From positions 1 through 64,000 of the forward strand of contig JBLKRX010000005.1 in NCBI GenBank assembly GCA_047608075.1: DNA of 64,000 bases, written 5' to 3'. This DNA comes from Ferdinandcohnia humi_A. GTDB taxonomy: Bacteria > Bacillota > Bacilli > Bacillales > Bacillaceae_L. Within the stretch, counting starts at the first letter, position 1. The number at the start of each line of letters is the position of its first letter. This document shows, in pieces, positions 45,031-53,858 of the stretch. Made by a program: the position numbers and the translations under genes. The notes under the pieces were generated by a model, which was not told the origin of the DNA, ran no database searches, and saw only the letters and a program-made list of their open reading frames with translations.

Positions 45031-46203
45031 TTATCGAAAATGACGAAAGAACTTTCGCAAATCCTCCGTAAGAATATCCGGTACTTCCATAGCTGCAAAG
45101 TGCCCACCCCTATCATATTCAGACCAATGAACGATATTGGTATTATCCCGCTCAGAAAAGTGCCGAATAGATTGAAAATCGTTAGCGAATACCGCAATAC
45201 CAGTCCGCGCATTACTTACTTGATTCTGCTCATTAGCATGAGCATCCTCATAATACTGTCTTGCTGATGAACCTGCTGTCCCAGTCAGCCAATACATCAT
45301 AACATTTGTTAGGATTTGATCTCTGGTCAGCATATTTTCTTCTCCCATCCCCATGAGCAACTCATTCCATGCAAGCTGACCTGCTGGAGAATCTGTTAAG
45401 GCATAAGCCAATGTTTGAGGTCTTGTTGATTGTATTGCGGAAAACCCTGACTTTTCACTAAAGTTGGATAAGATTTGAAGCCGACGCTTATCCTCCTCAC
45501 TAAGATCCGACATCTCTGATGGATCACCCGTTGGAAAAGAGAATAACTGTAAAACATGTACACCTATAACATGTTCAGAATCAACCATACCCAGCTCACG
45601 AGTAATCAGTGAACCTCCATCACCACCATGAGCAGCATAACGTTCATAACCTAAGCGATTCATGAGCGATGCCCATGCTCTTGCGATTCGACGAGAATTC
45701 CAACCGGTATCACGGGTTGGACCCGAGAACGTATATCCTGGAACAGACGGAATGACTACATGAAACGCATCATTTGGGTCACCACCATTGGAACGAGGAT
45801 CCGTTAAAAGATCAATCATATCTATAAACTCGGCAAATGAACCTGGCCAGCCATGTGAAAGGATAAGTGGCATCGCATTTGGCTCCTCAGAACGCACATG
45901 AAAAAAATGGACGTTCGCTCCATCGATTTCCGTTATGAATTGCGGATAACTATTAAACCTCGCTTCGTACTCACGCCAGTTGTAGCCGTTACGCCAATAA
46001 TCTACCATTTCCTTGACAACATGCATAGGTGTACCATAACTCCACCCTAAACCCGGTAGCTCATCCGGCCAACGTGTACGATCAAGACGATCATTTAAAT
46101 CATCGATTTCAGTCTGTGGGATTTCAATACGGAAAGGATGAATCGTGCTTTCTTCCTTACCCATGATTATTTTTTCTTGTACACTTACCTTGTATTTCTC
46201 CAT
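45031..46203 (-). CDS. Epoxide hydrolase (EHN-type), copy 1
   Basis: A 390-residue alpha/beta hydrolase with the N-terminal EHN lid region (FRIEIPQTEIDDLNDRLDRTRWPDE). The oxyanion motif HGWPG is at 117-121, the nucleophile D195 in HGGDGGS, and the catalytic histidine H368 in GGHFAAME. It opens epoxides to diols, or acts on a related xenobiotic. CAGGAGG precedes the ATG and a TATAAT box lies at 46231-46236. It is preceded by a palindrome shared with the promoter of the upstream WYL regulator, so it is probably controlled by it. Confidence 0.92.
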   Translation of the reverse strand: MEKYKVSVQEKIIMGKEESTIHPFRIEIPQTEIDDLNDRLDRTRWPDELPGLGWSYGTPMHVVKEMVDYWRNGYNWREYEARFNSYPQFITEIDGANVHFFHVRSEEPNAMPLILSHGWPGSFAEFIDMIDLLTDPRSNGGDPNDAFHVVIPSVPGYTFSGPTRDTGWNSRRIARAWASLMNRLGYERYAAHGGDGGSLITRELGMVDSEHVIGVHVLQLFSFPTGDPSEMSDLSEEDKRRLQILSNFSEKSGFSAIQSTRPQTLAYALTDSPAGQLAWNELLMGMGEENMLTRDQILTNVMMYWLTGTAGSSARQYYEDAHANEQNQVSNARTGIAVFANDFQSIRHFSERDNTNIVHWSEYDRGGHFAAMEVPDILTEDLRKFFRHFR

Positions 46204-46270
46204 GTCTTTCCTACCTCCTGATTATTGTTTATTATATGGATTTCTTTCGTTCTGAACTAAGAATACAAAA

Positions 46271-46300
46271 GAAAGTATGACAGCAGTCTGTCATACTTTC
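46271..46300. promoter_or_regulatory. Palindrome: terminator and putative WYL-regulator operator, site 1
   Basis: GAAAGTATGACAG and CTGTCATACTTTC form a 13-bp perfect stem around CAGT. It overlaps the WYL gene stop codon and lies just upstream of the epoxide hydrolase promoter. The core GTATGACAGCAGT recurs in the promoter region of the regulator (47288-47312). Confidence 0.7.
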
Positions 46301-47208
46301 GTATAAATTTTTAATATTTTTTCTAAATTTTCCTTTAGCTCCTGCCTCAACTGAATTGGTTCCACAACTTCCACTTCATCTCCAAAGCTTAGTATGATGG
46401 AAAGGAGCCTTTTTGCCCATACGTCATTATCTAATTTTAGCTTGATAATCAATGAACCATCGTGTTGGTAGCTTCTTTCTACATCATTAAATAAATCCAA
46501 TGCTCTAGCTAATGCTTCTTTTGAGAAGTGAAGGGAAACATCAACCTGATCGGTCCATCGATAATTCTCATAGGACATCCGATTTTGCGTGGAATGATGG
46601 ACGCGATAATACTGCTCCCGTGTAGCAATCAAATGTGCCATTCTTGATATTTTAAATTCTCGATAATCATTTCGTGTTCTGCAATAGCCGTATAAATACC
46701 ATGCGTTATATTGATAGTGTAAACTCGCCGGTTCAACTAAGCGAGTCACCCTTTCATTTTTACCATTGGTATATTCGAATTGTATAATATGCTTGTCCAA
46801 AATGGCAGATCTAATGATTCGAAGAAATTCATGATTTACATTTAGACTTCCTATATCCAAAGACATGCTCGGAGGAGAATCATCTTTTTGAATCGTTTGT
46901 AATTTTCGGACGGTATCCATGGCTCTTTCGTCATCAAAGACTGTTGACATGCTGTGAAGAACTGTGATGAGTGACCCGACATCATAAGATCCAAGTAAGC
47001 TTCTATCCATTTTATATGTATCGATGATCCCATAGCCACCATTTACTCCATGATACGATACGACAGGAATTCCAGCTGCACAAATCGTGTCTATGTCCCG
47101 GTAGATCGTTCTCTGAGATACCCCATATTTTTCTGCAAGCTCTGAAGCAGAAATCACTTCATTATGTAGTAACATATAGATCATGGATATTAGACGTTCT
47201 AATTTCAT
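46291..47208 (-). CDS. HTH/WYL-domain regulator, YobV/YafY type
   Basis: A 305-residue regulator with an N-terminal HTH_11 winged helix (VISASELAEKYGVSQRTIYRDIDTI, about 17-41) and a WYL domain at about 140-210 (IQFEYTNG, YNAWYLYGYC, REFKISRM). ATG 47208 has GAGGGGTG upstream; the frame is open further upstream but that part has no site. It lies directly upstream of the epoxide hydrolase gene. The palindromic site at both promoters suggests that it regulates itself, the hydrolase and perhaps the divergent small ferredoxin gene. Confidence 0.9.
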   Translation of the reverse strand: MKLERLISMIYMLLHNEVISASELAEKYGVSQRTIYRDIDTICAAGIPVVSYHGVNGGYGIIDTYKMDRSLLGSYDVGSLITVLHSMSTVFDDERAMDTVRKLQTIQKDDSPPSMSLDIGSLNVNHEFLRIIRSAILDKHIIQFEYTNGKNERVTRLVEPASLHYQYNAWYLYGYCRTRNDYREFKISRMAHLIATREQYYRVHHSTQNRMSYENYRWTDQVDVSLHFSKEALARALDLFNDVERSYQHDGSLIIKLKLDNDVWAKRLLSIILSFGDEVEVVEPIQLRQELKENLEKILKIYTKV

Positions 47209-47287
47209 TCTTTTCACACCCCTCGAAAATTCAGATATTTTCATATTATCATAATATGAAAAAATGGCTAAAATCACCATTAAACAC

Positions 47288-47312
47288 CGACATACTGCTG
47301 TCATACTTTTCT
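47288..47312. promoter_or_regulatory. Putative WYL-regulator operator, site 2
   Basis: The reverse strand reads AAAAGTATGACAGCAGTATG followed by TCGG, matching the left arm and loop of the 46271-46300 palindrome. It lies between the regulator gene and the divergent 47365 gene. Confidence 0.6.
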
Positions 47313-47364
47313 TCGTATCATATGACTTAACGGTACGAATTAATATGTAGGGGGATATTCGGTG

Positions 47365-47631
47365 ATGAACAATAAAATTCTTATTTGTACAGGGAAGATG
47401 TGTGTCAAACAAAACGGTGAAAATGCTATTGAGGAACTTGCTGTATCCATGCGAAAAGAAATTGTACAGTTAGGCATTGAGGAACTTGTAAAGGTCGAGC
47501 TTGGAAAATGTATGAGATTATGCAGAAAAGGATGTGTAGTCACGATCCAATCAGATATGAGCAAATACTTTAAAGTTACCCCCGAAAGTGGGCGAGAGAT
47601 TGTGAATACCGTTGCCGTTGCCCAGATTTAG
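47365..47631 (+). CDS. Small thioredoxin-like [2Fe-2S] ferredoxin domain protein
   Basis: An 88-residue protein with C8-x4-C13 and C49-x3-C53-x3-C57, the cysteine layout of thioredoxin-fold [2Fe-2S] ferredoxins related to NuoE. GGGGG lies about ten bases upstream of the ATG at 47365; a GTG at 47362 is equally possible. It is divergent from the WYL regulator. It may supply electrons or sense redox state. Confidence 0.8.
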   Translation: MNNKILICTGKMCVKQNGENAIEELAVSMRKEIVQLGIEELVKVELGKCMRLCRKGCVVTIQSDMSKYFKVTPESGREIVNTVAVAQI

Positions 47632-47695
47632 ATTACGAATATGCTGAGTTGGAAAAAGAACCACCCCTGATTTAATTTGGGATTGGTTGCCCTTT

Positions 47696-47765
47696 TCTTC
47701 GTTAGTCAGTTAGAACCTCAACATAAAAGAGCATCAATCCTTCGTGAATCAACAAACTCTTTGAA
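47696..47765. repeat. Diverged R3 repeat
   Basis: CGTTAGTCAGTTAGAACCTC, then CAACATAAAAGAGCATCAAT and CCTTCGTGAATCAAC match the R3 middle part weakly. A terminator-like hairpin (AACCACCC with GGGATTGGTT, then CCCTTTTC) precedes it near 47660-47695. Confidence 0.4.
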
Positions 47766-47805
47766 GTTGACGACATAATATTAGTTTTGTTTAATAGGAA
47801 GCATA

Positions 47806-47958
47806 TTACCAGCCGCAACGACTACATAACGAATTAATATGTGCAAGATGATGTCGACCATGCCAAGCGTATATGCCTATATTATTACTACTGAAACTTC
47901 GCCTGTTTCTGCATGCATTAATGTCTTGTCCATATCAACAGGAGTTCCTCGTTTGTAC
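47806..47958 (-). pseudogene. YfiT-like (DinB-fold) metal-dependent hydrolase, C-terminal remnant
   Basis: The minus strand encodes LMHAETGEVS in one frame, then GIYAWHGRHHLAHINSLCSR followed by CGW and a stop in another. This matches the C-terminal metal-binding HHxxHI region of YfiT-type proteins. A frameshift and loss of the N-terminal part make it non-functional. The gap up to 48055 shows nothing else. Confidence 0.75.
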
Positions 47959-48055
47959 AAGTAATAGAAAAAACATCACACTTAGTTGCTCAAGAAGGTA
48001 TTGAATCTGTTGGGGGGAATTTATAAATGAGTACCTGATAAAAGCAAAAACTCCT

Positions 48056-49333
48056 TTAATAATCACTCGCCCCTGAAGAAGGAAAAAAAATACGAAATTG
48101 AGTCCCCTCGTTTTTATTACTTGTAACATCTAGCCTTCCACTCATTAGTTTAATAATTTTTATTACTGCCATCATACCCAGTCCTGTACCTTCTCTGCCC
48201 TTAGTAGTAAAAAATGGCTCGCCTAACCTTTTTAGTTGTTCGCTTGTCATTCCTTCTCCATTATCTCTAATTTCAACCTCTATACTTCCATTGATTTCTT
48301 GAGTACTTATGAAAAGAATTCCACCATTAGGCATCGCCTCAATACAATTTTTAGTTATGTTTAAGAAACATTGTTGTAAGAGCTGTGGGTCTCCTTTAAT
48401 ATAACAAGGGACAATATTTGTTTGGATATCAACACAGTTCATGTTTGCCATTGGTGTAATAATATTTATAGATCGATTTATCTCTTGTTCAAGGTCTACT
48501 GTGATATGTTCTTGTTGAACTGTTTTTGCGAAAGTTAAATAGTTACCAATAATATCATTTGCTCGATTTATTTCTTGGAGAGCTATTTCAATAAACTGTG
48601 TTCTCTTGTCATCATTCCATTCATCTATTTTTAACATTTGTAAAATCCCTTTAATAACAGTAAGAGGGTTTCTTACCTCGTGGGAAATACTTGATGCAAG
48701 ATGACTAACTACCTCTAATTTCTCAGCTTTAATAACTTGCATATTAATGTAAACACTTTCTCGTATCATTTCATAAAAATAAACAATGAAAAATGTACTA
48801 ATAAAATGAATCAAGAAAAAAGATATAATTACCATAAAATCAGATATAATTAAATGGTCAAATAAGATTGATCGAACAATTAAAACTAGAGTACTAATAA
48901 ACAACGAAAAGCTACATGCAATAATAATTTTCTTTTGTTTCATCGCTTTATCGAAAGTGTTCTTGATAAGAAGTAAAACAAATAAAATTACCAAACTAGC
49001 AATAACCGATGCATAAAAGCCACTTCCTAATTCTCCAATATAAAGACGAATCAATATAAAAATCGCAACTAATATCAAACTAGCTTTTCTGCCAAGATAC
49101 AAACCACCTACCATTATTGCTACAGTCCTCAAATCCATTTTTATTTCGTCACCAATTGGAAAAGGAAAGAACATACAACTGATCATTGCGATTATTACAG
49201 AAACTAATTTCAGCAACTTTTTTTTCTTACCAGATAAATTCTTGAAATTAGTTTCTATCAAATGAGGAATAAATAATAGAAAGACGACCAAAGATAGCAT
49301 ATTCAATAATAATGTTTCTAAATAAGTAAACAC
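48056..49333 (-). CDS. KinB-like sensor histidine kinase
   Basis: A 425-residue kinase with an N-terminal 5TM receptor (LytS/YhcK type, residues 5-190) and no periplasmic domain. Then come a dimerisation domain with phosphorylated H218 in SHEVRNPLT and a catalytic domain with N-box NITKNCIEAMPNGG, DNGEGM, GEPFFTTK and GTGLGM. Architecture and length equal those of B. subtilis KinB, which feeds the sporulation phosphorelay. The orphan position (no response regulator nearby) fits that role. The start is GTG 49333 with GGGGGA upstream. Confidence 0.88.
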   Translation of the reverse strand: MFTYLETLLLNMLSLVVFLLFIPHLIETNFKNLSGKKKKLLKLVSVIIAMISCMFFPFPIGDEIKMDLRTVAIMVGGLYLGRKASLILVAIFILIRLYIGELGSGFYASVIASLVILFVLLLIKNTFDKAMKQKKIIIACSFSLFISTLVLIVRSILFDHLIISDFMVIISFFLIHFISTFFIVYFYEMIRESVYINMQVIKAEKLEVVSHLASSISHEVRNPLTVIKGILQMLKIDEWNDDKRTQFIEIALQEINRANDIIGNYLTFAKTVQQEHITVDLEQEINRSINIITPMANMNCVDIQTNIVPCYIKGDPQLLQQCFLNITKNCIEAMPNGGILFISTQEINGSIEVEIRDNGEGMTSEQLKRLGEPFFTTKGREGTGLGMMAVIKIIKLMSGRLDVTSNKNEGTQFRIFFPSSGASDY

Positions 49334-49537
49334 TACACTCTATTCCCCCATTTAAGATTTCCGGTATTACTTTTATAAAGCTATACCAATTTTTGTCAGA
49401 ATACATAGAAATTTGACAAAAAACACGAAATTCCTGCAAGTTCAACTATAATCAAAGAAGTATTTTTTCTGTTTAATAAATAAAAAACGACCAGTTAAAA
49501 TTTATCAGGACCTAAATTTAAAAAAGATAAATAAATT

Positions 49538-49608
49538 AAAGGACATAACATATTTTATATGACTAATATGTTATGTCCTTTCTTCTTAAACTCTAGCACC
49601 CGTTAATG
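49538..49608. repeat. R3 repeat
   Basis: A 15-bp perfect hairpin (AAAGGACATAACATA / TATGTTATGTCCTTT) followed by CTTAAACTCTAGCACCCGTTA, the R3 right end. It ends seven bases before the stop codon of the next minus-strand gene. The 49334-49537 stretch is otherwise empty. Confidence 0.7.
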
Positions 49609-49614
49609 CAATAA

Positions 49615-49830
49615 TTATTTTTTATCTTTTATAAAAGTTGCTATTCCAATGCTAAATACTAAGATACCGATTAACATCAATGAATGTATAAAACCATTAA
49701 GAATTGGTACATATTCTCCACTTAAGTTCTTGTTTCGATACACGATATTAACCAAGTTGTACCCTAAAGGTGTACTTATCAGTATAATGATAATCCCTAA
49801 AGAAACATATGTTACTGCTTGTTTGTTCAT
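49615..49830 (-). CDS. Small two-helix membrane protein
   Basis: A 71-residue protein with two membrane helices (about 7-30 and 45-65) and a positively charged end (KDKK). AGGGGGA lies upstream of the ATG. No family is recognised. It sits between two R3 repeats as a one-gene unit. Confidence 0.65.
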   Translation of the reverse strand: MNKQAVTYVSLGIIIILISTPLGYNLVNIVYRNKNLSGEYVPILNGFIHSLMLIGILVFSIGIATFIKDKK

Positions 49831-49865
49831 AAATCATTCCCCCTAATACAATTTTACTTCTTTAA

Positions 49866-49953
49866 CTCTTCTGCTTCGTTAGTGGAACAAGAAAAGCAAA
49901 ACTTCATTAAAGAAAGTGCGATACCTTATTACTGAAGTATCGCACTCTGTTAG
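49866..49953. repeat. R3 repeat
   Basis: CTGCTTCGTTAGTGGAACAAG at the left, an inner hairpin AGTGCGATAC / GTATCGCACT and CTGTTAG at the right. Read on the minus strand it would work as a terminator for the gene at 49984. Confidence 0.65.
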
Positions 49954-49983
49954 CATAAAATGTAATTAACAGGCTTAAATCCT

Positions 49984-50217
49984 CTACCTTATATATTTTT
50001 TGTATAAAAATACAAATATGACCATAATGAGTGTGCTAATGATTGAGAATTTTAATATCATAAAGAAAAACTCTGGATATGAAGTTACTACAGATGAAAC
50101 CATTCCTTCTACATCTGTTGTACTTCTAACTCTTTGTATCGAGACTAACAACAATGAGAAAGAAATAATAAATAAGTATATTGCAGTTTTTACCAAAACC
50201 CTCTTTACACTAATCAC
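49984..50217 (-). CDS. Small two-helix membrane protein
   Basis: About 77 residues with two membrane helices (near 10-28 and 50-72) separated by a short outer loop (VRSTTDVEGMVSS). The start is uncertain: GTG 50217 or TTG 50256; neither has a convincing ribosome binding site. No family is recognised. R3 repeats lie on both sides. Confidence 0.5.
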   Translation of the reverse strand: MISVKRVLVKTAIYLFIISFSLLLVSIQRVRSTTDVEGMVSSVVTSYPEFFFMILKFSIISTLIMVIFVFLYKKYIR

Positions 50218-50260
50218 CCTTATATCTTTTTTGTTTATTTTACCACAAAATACCAAATAT

Positions 50261-50343
50261 TTATTAAACTATCCTGCTTCTTTAGCTCAATAGAGAAAGG
50301 CTGCTTTTTGTGAAGCCAAATCTTTAAGGAAAGCACCCGTTAG
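50261..50343. repeat. R3 repeat
   Basis: TTAAACTATCCTGCTTCTTTAG at the left, GGCTGCTTTTTGTGAAGCC hairpin inside, GCACCCGTTAG at the right. The remaining sequence to 50524 contains only the promoter region of the MFS gene. Confidence 0.7.
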
Positions 50344-50524
50344 ATATCCACCGTTCATCAATTGAAGTGAAATCAATACATAAATATATATTCAGAGAAA
50401 TCGAAATTGTTTATAATTATTGTAATGTAACACTAGAAGAGAATAAAATATGGCTTATATAATGCGAAATTTAGCTCTTCTTTATACTTGATTAATACAA
50501 GCTACTCAAAGGTGGATAGGTAGA

Positions 50525-51769
50525 ATGAATGGTTTATTAAATAATAGAAAATTTATCTTACTATGGTTAGCCCAAGCAGCATCTGGGTTAGGAAGTACAT
50601 TTGCAACTTTCGCTCTATCGTGGCTCGTTTTTAAAATGACAGGATCTAAAGTGGCAATGGGTAGTGTTTGGGTAGCATTTATGCTCCCCAATATTATTAT
50701 TCAGATGTTCGCTGGGCCTTACTTAGACCGATGGGAACGAAAAAAAGTGATGATTTTTTCTGAATGGTTTAGAGCTTCTGCTTTCCTAATTCCTATTATT
50801 TTATACCCAATGGGTGAACTGGAAACTTGGCATTTATATCTCGTCTCGGTAGCAACTGGAATTGCTCAACCACTCTTTGCACCTTCAAGTATGGCCTATG
50901 TCGCTGATATTCTGCCAAAGGATAAATTAATGAAAGGCAATTCTATTCTCGAAGGAACTGGACAGATAATGATGCTATTAGGGCCATCACTAGGAGGTCT
51001 ATTAATAACCGCCTTTGGAATTGAGTATGTTTTGTTCTTCCTTGTAATTTCACTGGGGGTATCTGGTCTTTTACTAATGTTGAACCCAAGCTCTAAGAAT
51101 AGTAAAATCCTGAAAAGAGAAAGTTGGTTTGTTCAATTTAAAGAGGGTTTGCAATTTTACCGTGTTTACCCAGTCTTGTTTTGGGTTGGTATAATGATGA
51201 TGTTCATTAATACAAGTTCTGGCGCTGCACAACCCATGTTTTTACCTTATGTTTTGGAGGATTTAGGAGGAACCGCCTTTCAATACGGTTTATTTACTTC
51301 TGCTTTTTCTTTCGGTATGCTTGCAGGTTCGTTACTAACTGGAGTTCAAGAGCAACCTAAAAACAGAAAACGAGTGATGCTTGGGTCATTATTTATAAAT
51401 GGATTTTTATTTTTGGGGTTGGCTTGGACTCAATTTTACTGGATAGCTCTCATTCTTTCTTTTGGTCAAGGACTATTTGCTATCATTTTTAATATTAATA
51501 ACACAACTCTTTACCAACAAAGAGTACCTGATCATTTACGCGGCAGGGTTTTCTCAGTTAGAATTTTATTAGCACAGGCAGGAATTCCCATCGGCGCAGC
51601 TTTAGGGAGTATTATTGCTGAAACCTTCTCCATTTCTATCTTATTCTCAGTATTGGGTTGTCTCATTTGCCTTACAACAATCATTTGTGCTTTAAATCCA
51701 ATGTTTAATAACCTGAACGATAATAATGTCGCCAAATGGAATGTTTCTGAAGTTGAAAAAAGCGTTTAA
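50525..51769 (+). CDS. MFS transporter (MFS_3/MefA-like)
   Basis: A 414-residue transporter with twelve predicted helices. The N-terminal start NNRKFILLWLAQAASGLGST and the loop motif GPYLDRWERKKVM (motif A) are typical of the MFS_3 group that contains macrolide and siderophore exporters. AAAGGTGG precedes the ATG. It is a single-gene unit flanked by R3 repeats, with a hairpin at 51778-51802 (AACCCTACTC / GAGTAGGGTT) downstream. The substrate is unknown. Confidence 0.9.
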   Translation: MNGLLNNRKFILLWLAQAASGLGSTFATFALSWLVFKMTGSKVAMGSVWVAFMLPNIIIQMFAGPYLDRWERKKVMIFSEWFRASAFLIPIILYPMGELETWHLYLVSVATGIAQPLFAPSSMAYVADILPKDKLMKGNSILEGTGQIMMLLGPSLGGLLITAFGIEYVLFFLVISLGVSGLLLMLNPSSKNSKILKRESWFVQFKEGLQFYRVYPVLFWVGIMMMFINTSSGAAQPMFLPYVLEDLGGTAFQYGLFTSAFSFGMLAGSLLTGVQEQPKNRKRVMLGSLFINGFLFLGLAWTQFYWIALILSFGQGLFAIIFNINNTTLYQQRVPDHLRGRVFSVRILLAQAGIPIGAALGSIIAETFSISILFSVLGCLICLTTIICALNPMFNNLNDNNVAKWNVSEVEKSV

Positions 51770-51826
51770 AATAAATAAACCCTACTCTCAGTGAGTAGGG
51801 TTAACTAGTTATAAATTAGATGTAAT

Positions 51827-51921
51827 CTTGTTGAACTATACTGCTCCGTTCGAATAAGAAAAAGGACCGCCATAATGATATGATCCCTTTCTTTCACTTT
51901 TGCCCCCGAAAGTTCAACAAG
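51827..51921. repeat. R3 repeat with perfect 11-bp terminal inverted repeat
   Basis: CTTGTTGAACT at the left and AGTTCAACAAG at the right are perfect complements. Between them are CTGCTCCGTT and an inner hairpin with AAAGGACCG...GATCCCTTT. It ends five bases before the stop codon of the adjacent XRE-cupin remnant. Confidence 0.75.
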
Positions 51922-51925
51922 AAAC

Positions 51926-52395
51926 TTAAAACGATGGTGGAGTCACCGAAAATAGAATAGCGCCATTTTTATTGAAATTATTTTCCCATTTATGCTTCAT
52001 TTAAGCTGGAATTTTGACACTATCACCAGATTCTACTATATATTCTTCATCATTTAAAAACACTTTAATTTTCCTCTGTAATACAAAAGCGACCTCTTCC
52101 CCTTTATGTTCCAAAAGCTTTTCAGATGAGGATGTATTGGGTGGAACATTCATAATCGCAGTTGTCAGTGTTCCTGTAAAATCAGGTGACAATAACTCAT
52201 ACGAAAGGTTTTCAACAACCATTTTTTTACGATCATTTGATCTAACAATTAAATCTTCGGTATTAGATTCTTCTAGTAAAAAACTAAAGGTGGGAACATC
52301 AAGGGCTTTAGCTAAAACCTTTAGAGTCTGAATTGAGGGATTAGCCAACCCCCGTTCAATCTGACTTAACATTGAAGGTGTTAGCCTTTTATGGC
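51926..52395 (-). pseudogene. XRE-cupin regulator, truncated and with internal stop
   Basis: The surviving part begins within the helix-turn-helix (LTPSMLSQIERGLANPS) and continues into a cupin domain (KGEEVAFVLQRKIKVFLND). The first part of the DNA-binding domain is missing at the junction with IS110 sequence. An in-frame TAA at about 52001 interrupts the cupin (SVKIPA-stop-MKHKWENN), where intact relatives have a glycine-like residue. The frame then runs to 51926. It would have controlled a neighbouring transporter or polyamine-type gene. Confidence 0.8.
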
Positions 52396-53120
52396 GCTAA
52401 CGCACCCGATAGCCAGCCATGAAGCACAAAAATCAGTGCTTCCGTAGCAAGGATGTTTTCAATGGAAGTAATCATTGAACTTGCATGTGGTATGGATGTC
52501 CATAAAGACAACATTACTGCTTTTATTATCACATCAGAAGGAAAGGAGATTCAAACGTTTTCTACTAAAACTGTATTTCTACTACAATTAGTTGACTGGA
52601 TTAAACAACATAAGTGAACCCATGTTGGAATGGAGAGCACAAGTGTATACTGGAAGCCAATGATGAATTTACTTGAAACTGAGAATATCGAATTTCTAGT
52701 AGTAAACGCTCAACATATGAAGGCTGTTCCAGGACATAAAACAGATGTTAAAGATGCTGAATGGATTGCCAAACTTCTTCGCCACGGACTACTCAAAGCA
52801 AGCTATATTCCTAACCGAAATCAACTTGAACTACCCGAACTTGTTCGATATTGTCGAAGCATTATTGATGAACGTGCTAGACAACACAATCGAATTCAAA
52901 AGGTTCTAAATGAAGCGAATATTAAGTTAGGATCAGTTGTTTCAGATGTTATGGGTGTCTCAGCTAGGGATATGTTAAACGCTATTGCCTAAGGTGAAGA
53001 TATTCCCGAAATTCTAGCTAAGTTCGCACGCCGCACAATGAAAAAGAAGAAAGAAAACTGGAACTAGCTCTAAAAGGCTATATTAATTCTCATCAACGTT
53101 TAATGCTAAAAACTATCTAA
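52396..53120 (+). mobile_element. IS110-family element, decayed
   Basis: A transposase frame begins at ATG 52462 (IELACGMDVHKDNITAF) and shows the RuvC-like DEDD residues (D in MDVHKD, E in MESTSVYW, DD in TDVKDAEW). TGA at 52615 and TAA at 52990 interrupt it; the frame continues as GEDIPEILAKFARR and, after a shift, LKGYINSHQRLMLK. The C-terminal Tnp20 domain is absent. Upstream, 52396-52461 has a hairpin (GAAGCAC / GTGCTTC) where IS110 elements carry their non-coding bridge RNA. It truncates the XRE-cupin gene. Confidence 0.8.
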
Positions 53121-53191
53121 AAACACATGATCTTATTGTCTAAATTCTTTAAAAAGGCTTTCTTTATCATGTATATTCACTAATGTTATGA

Positions 53192-53755
53192 CTACTCTTT
53201 TGTATGTTTTAATTTTTGTCTATAAGTTTTATTTTTTGCTCTATTTCCGCAAGCACTCATTATGCACCATTTTCCAGTGCCAGGCCTCGAATAATCAACA
53301 AATACCCACTGACAATCTTCTGCTGAGCATACCCTTAATCGATGCCATAATGCTTTCCTCTTAAGATCGAAAATTAACAGAATCAATCTTGCTATTCCTC
53401 TTCTTCCCCCTCCGTCATTGGGGAGTAGCTTTTCAGATTTAGGTAAAAATTCAATTGAAAATGTAAATTGAGTTATTACCTTATTTAAAGCATCTAAACT
53501 ATTATCATCAGTTTTGTTGAATTGATTATTGACAATCATTTTTCGTGCTTCAGTTCTTAGCTTAATAACTAGATTTAAGTCCTCTTCCGTTACAAGGTCT
53601 TCTTCAAGAATAAAATGATGCCTTAATAACCAAGAATAAAGAGCCTTCGAAGTAGTGAGATGTTCAACACCTTCGTCACCTTCAAATCGAGTACGTTTAT
53701 CATGAGTATTAAAAAAGTCTGCGATGATTTCAAGATCACTATAATCCGTTCCCAT
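53192..53755 (-). CDS. CGNR zinc-finger (ABATE-domain) regulator
   Basis: A 187-residue protein with an N-terminal ABATE domain and a C-terminal CGNR zinc finger (CSAEDCQWVF, then CIMSACGNRAKNKTYRQK). These proteins are putative DNA-binding regulators. ATG 53755 has AGGAG upstream; a longer frame has none. It is divergent from an MFS transporter/epoxide hydrolase pair and probably controls it through the palindrome GTCACGTGAC at 53808-53817. Confidence 0.85.
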   Translation of the reverse strand: MGTDYSDLEIIADFFNTHDKRTRFEGDEGVEHLTTSKALYSWLLRHHFILEEDLVTEEDLNLVIKLRTEARKMIVNNQFNKTDDNSLDALNKVITQFTFSIEFLPKSEKLLPNDGGGRRGIARLILLIFDLKRKALWHRLRVCSAEDCQWVFVDYSRPGTGKWCIMSACGNRAKNKTYRQKLKHTKE

Positions 53756-53807
53756 AAATACACTCCTATTGACTATTTTTCCCATAACCATTAATATAGT
53801 TTTAGTG

Positions 53808-53817
53808 GTCACGTGAC
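53808..53817. promoter_or_regulatory. Perfect palindrome in divergent promoter region
   Basis: GTCACGTGAC lies between the CGNR regulator gene and the MFS transporter gene. It is a candidate operator; short palindromes of this length also occur by chance, so the assignment rests on position. Confidence 0.5.
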
Positions 53818-53858
53818 TGTTAAATGAAATTTAAAGGTCATTATTAAGAGGGAGATAC

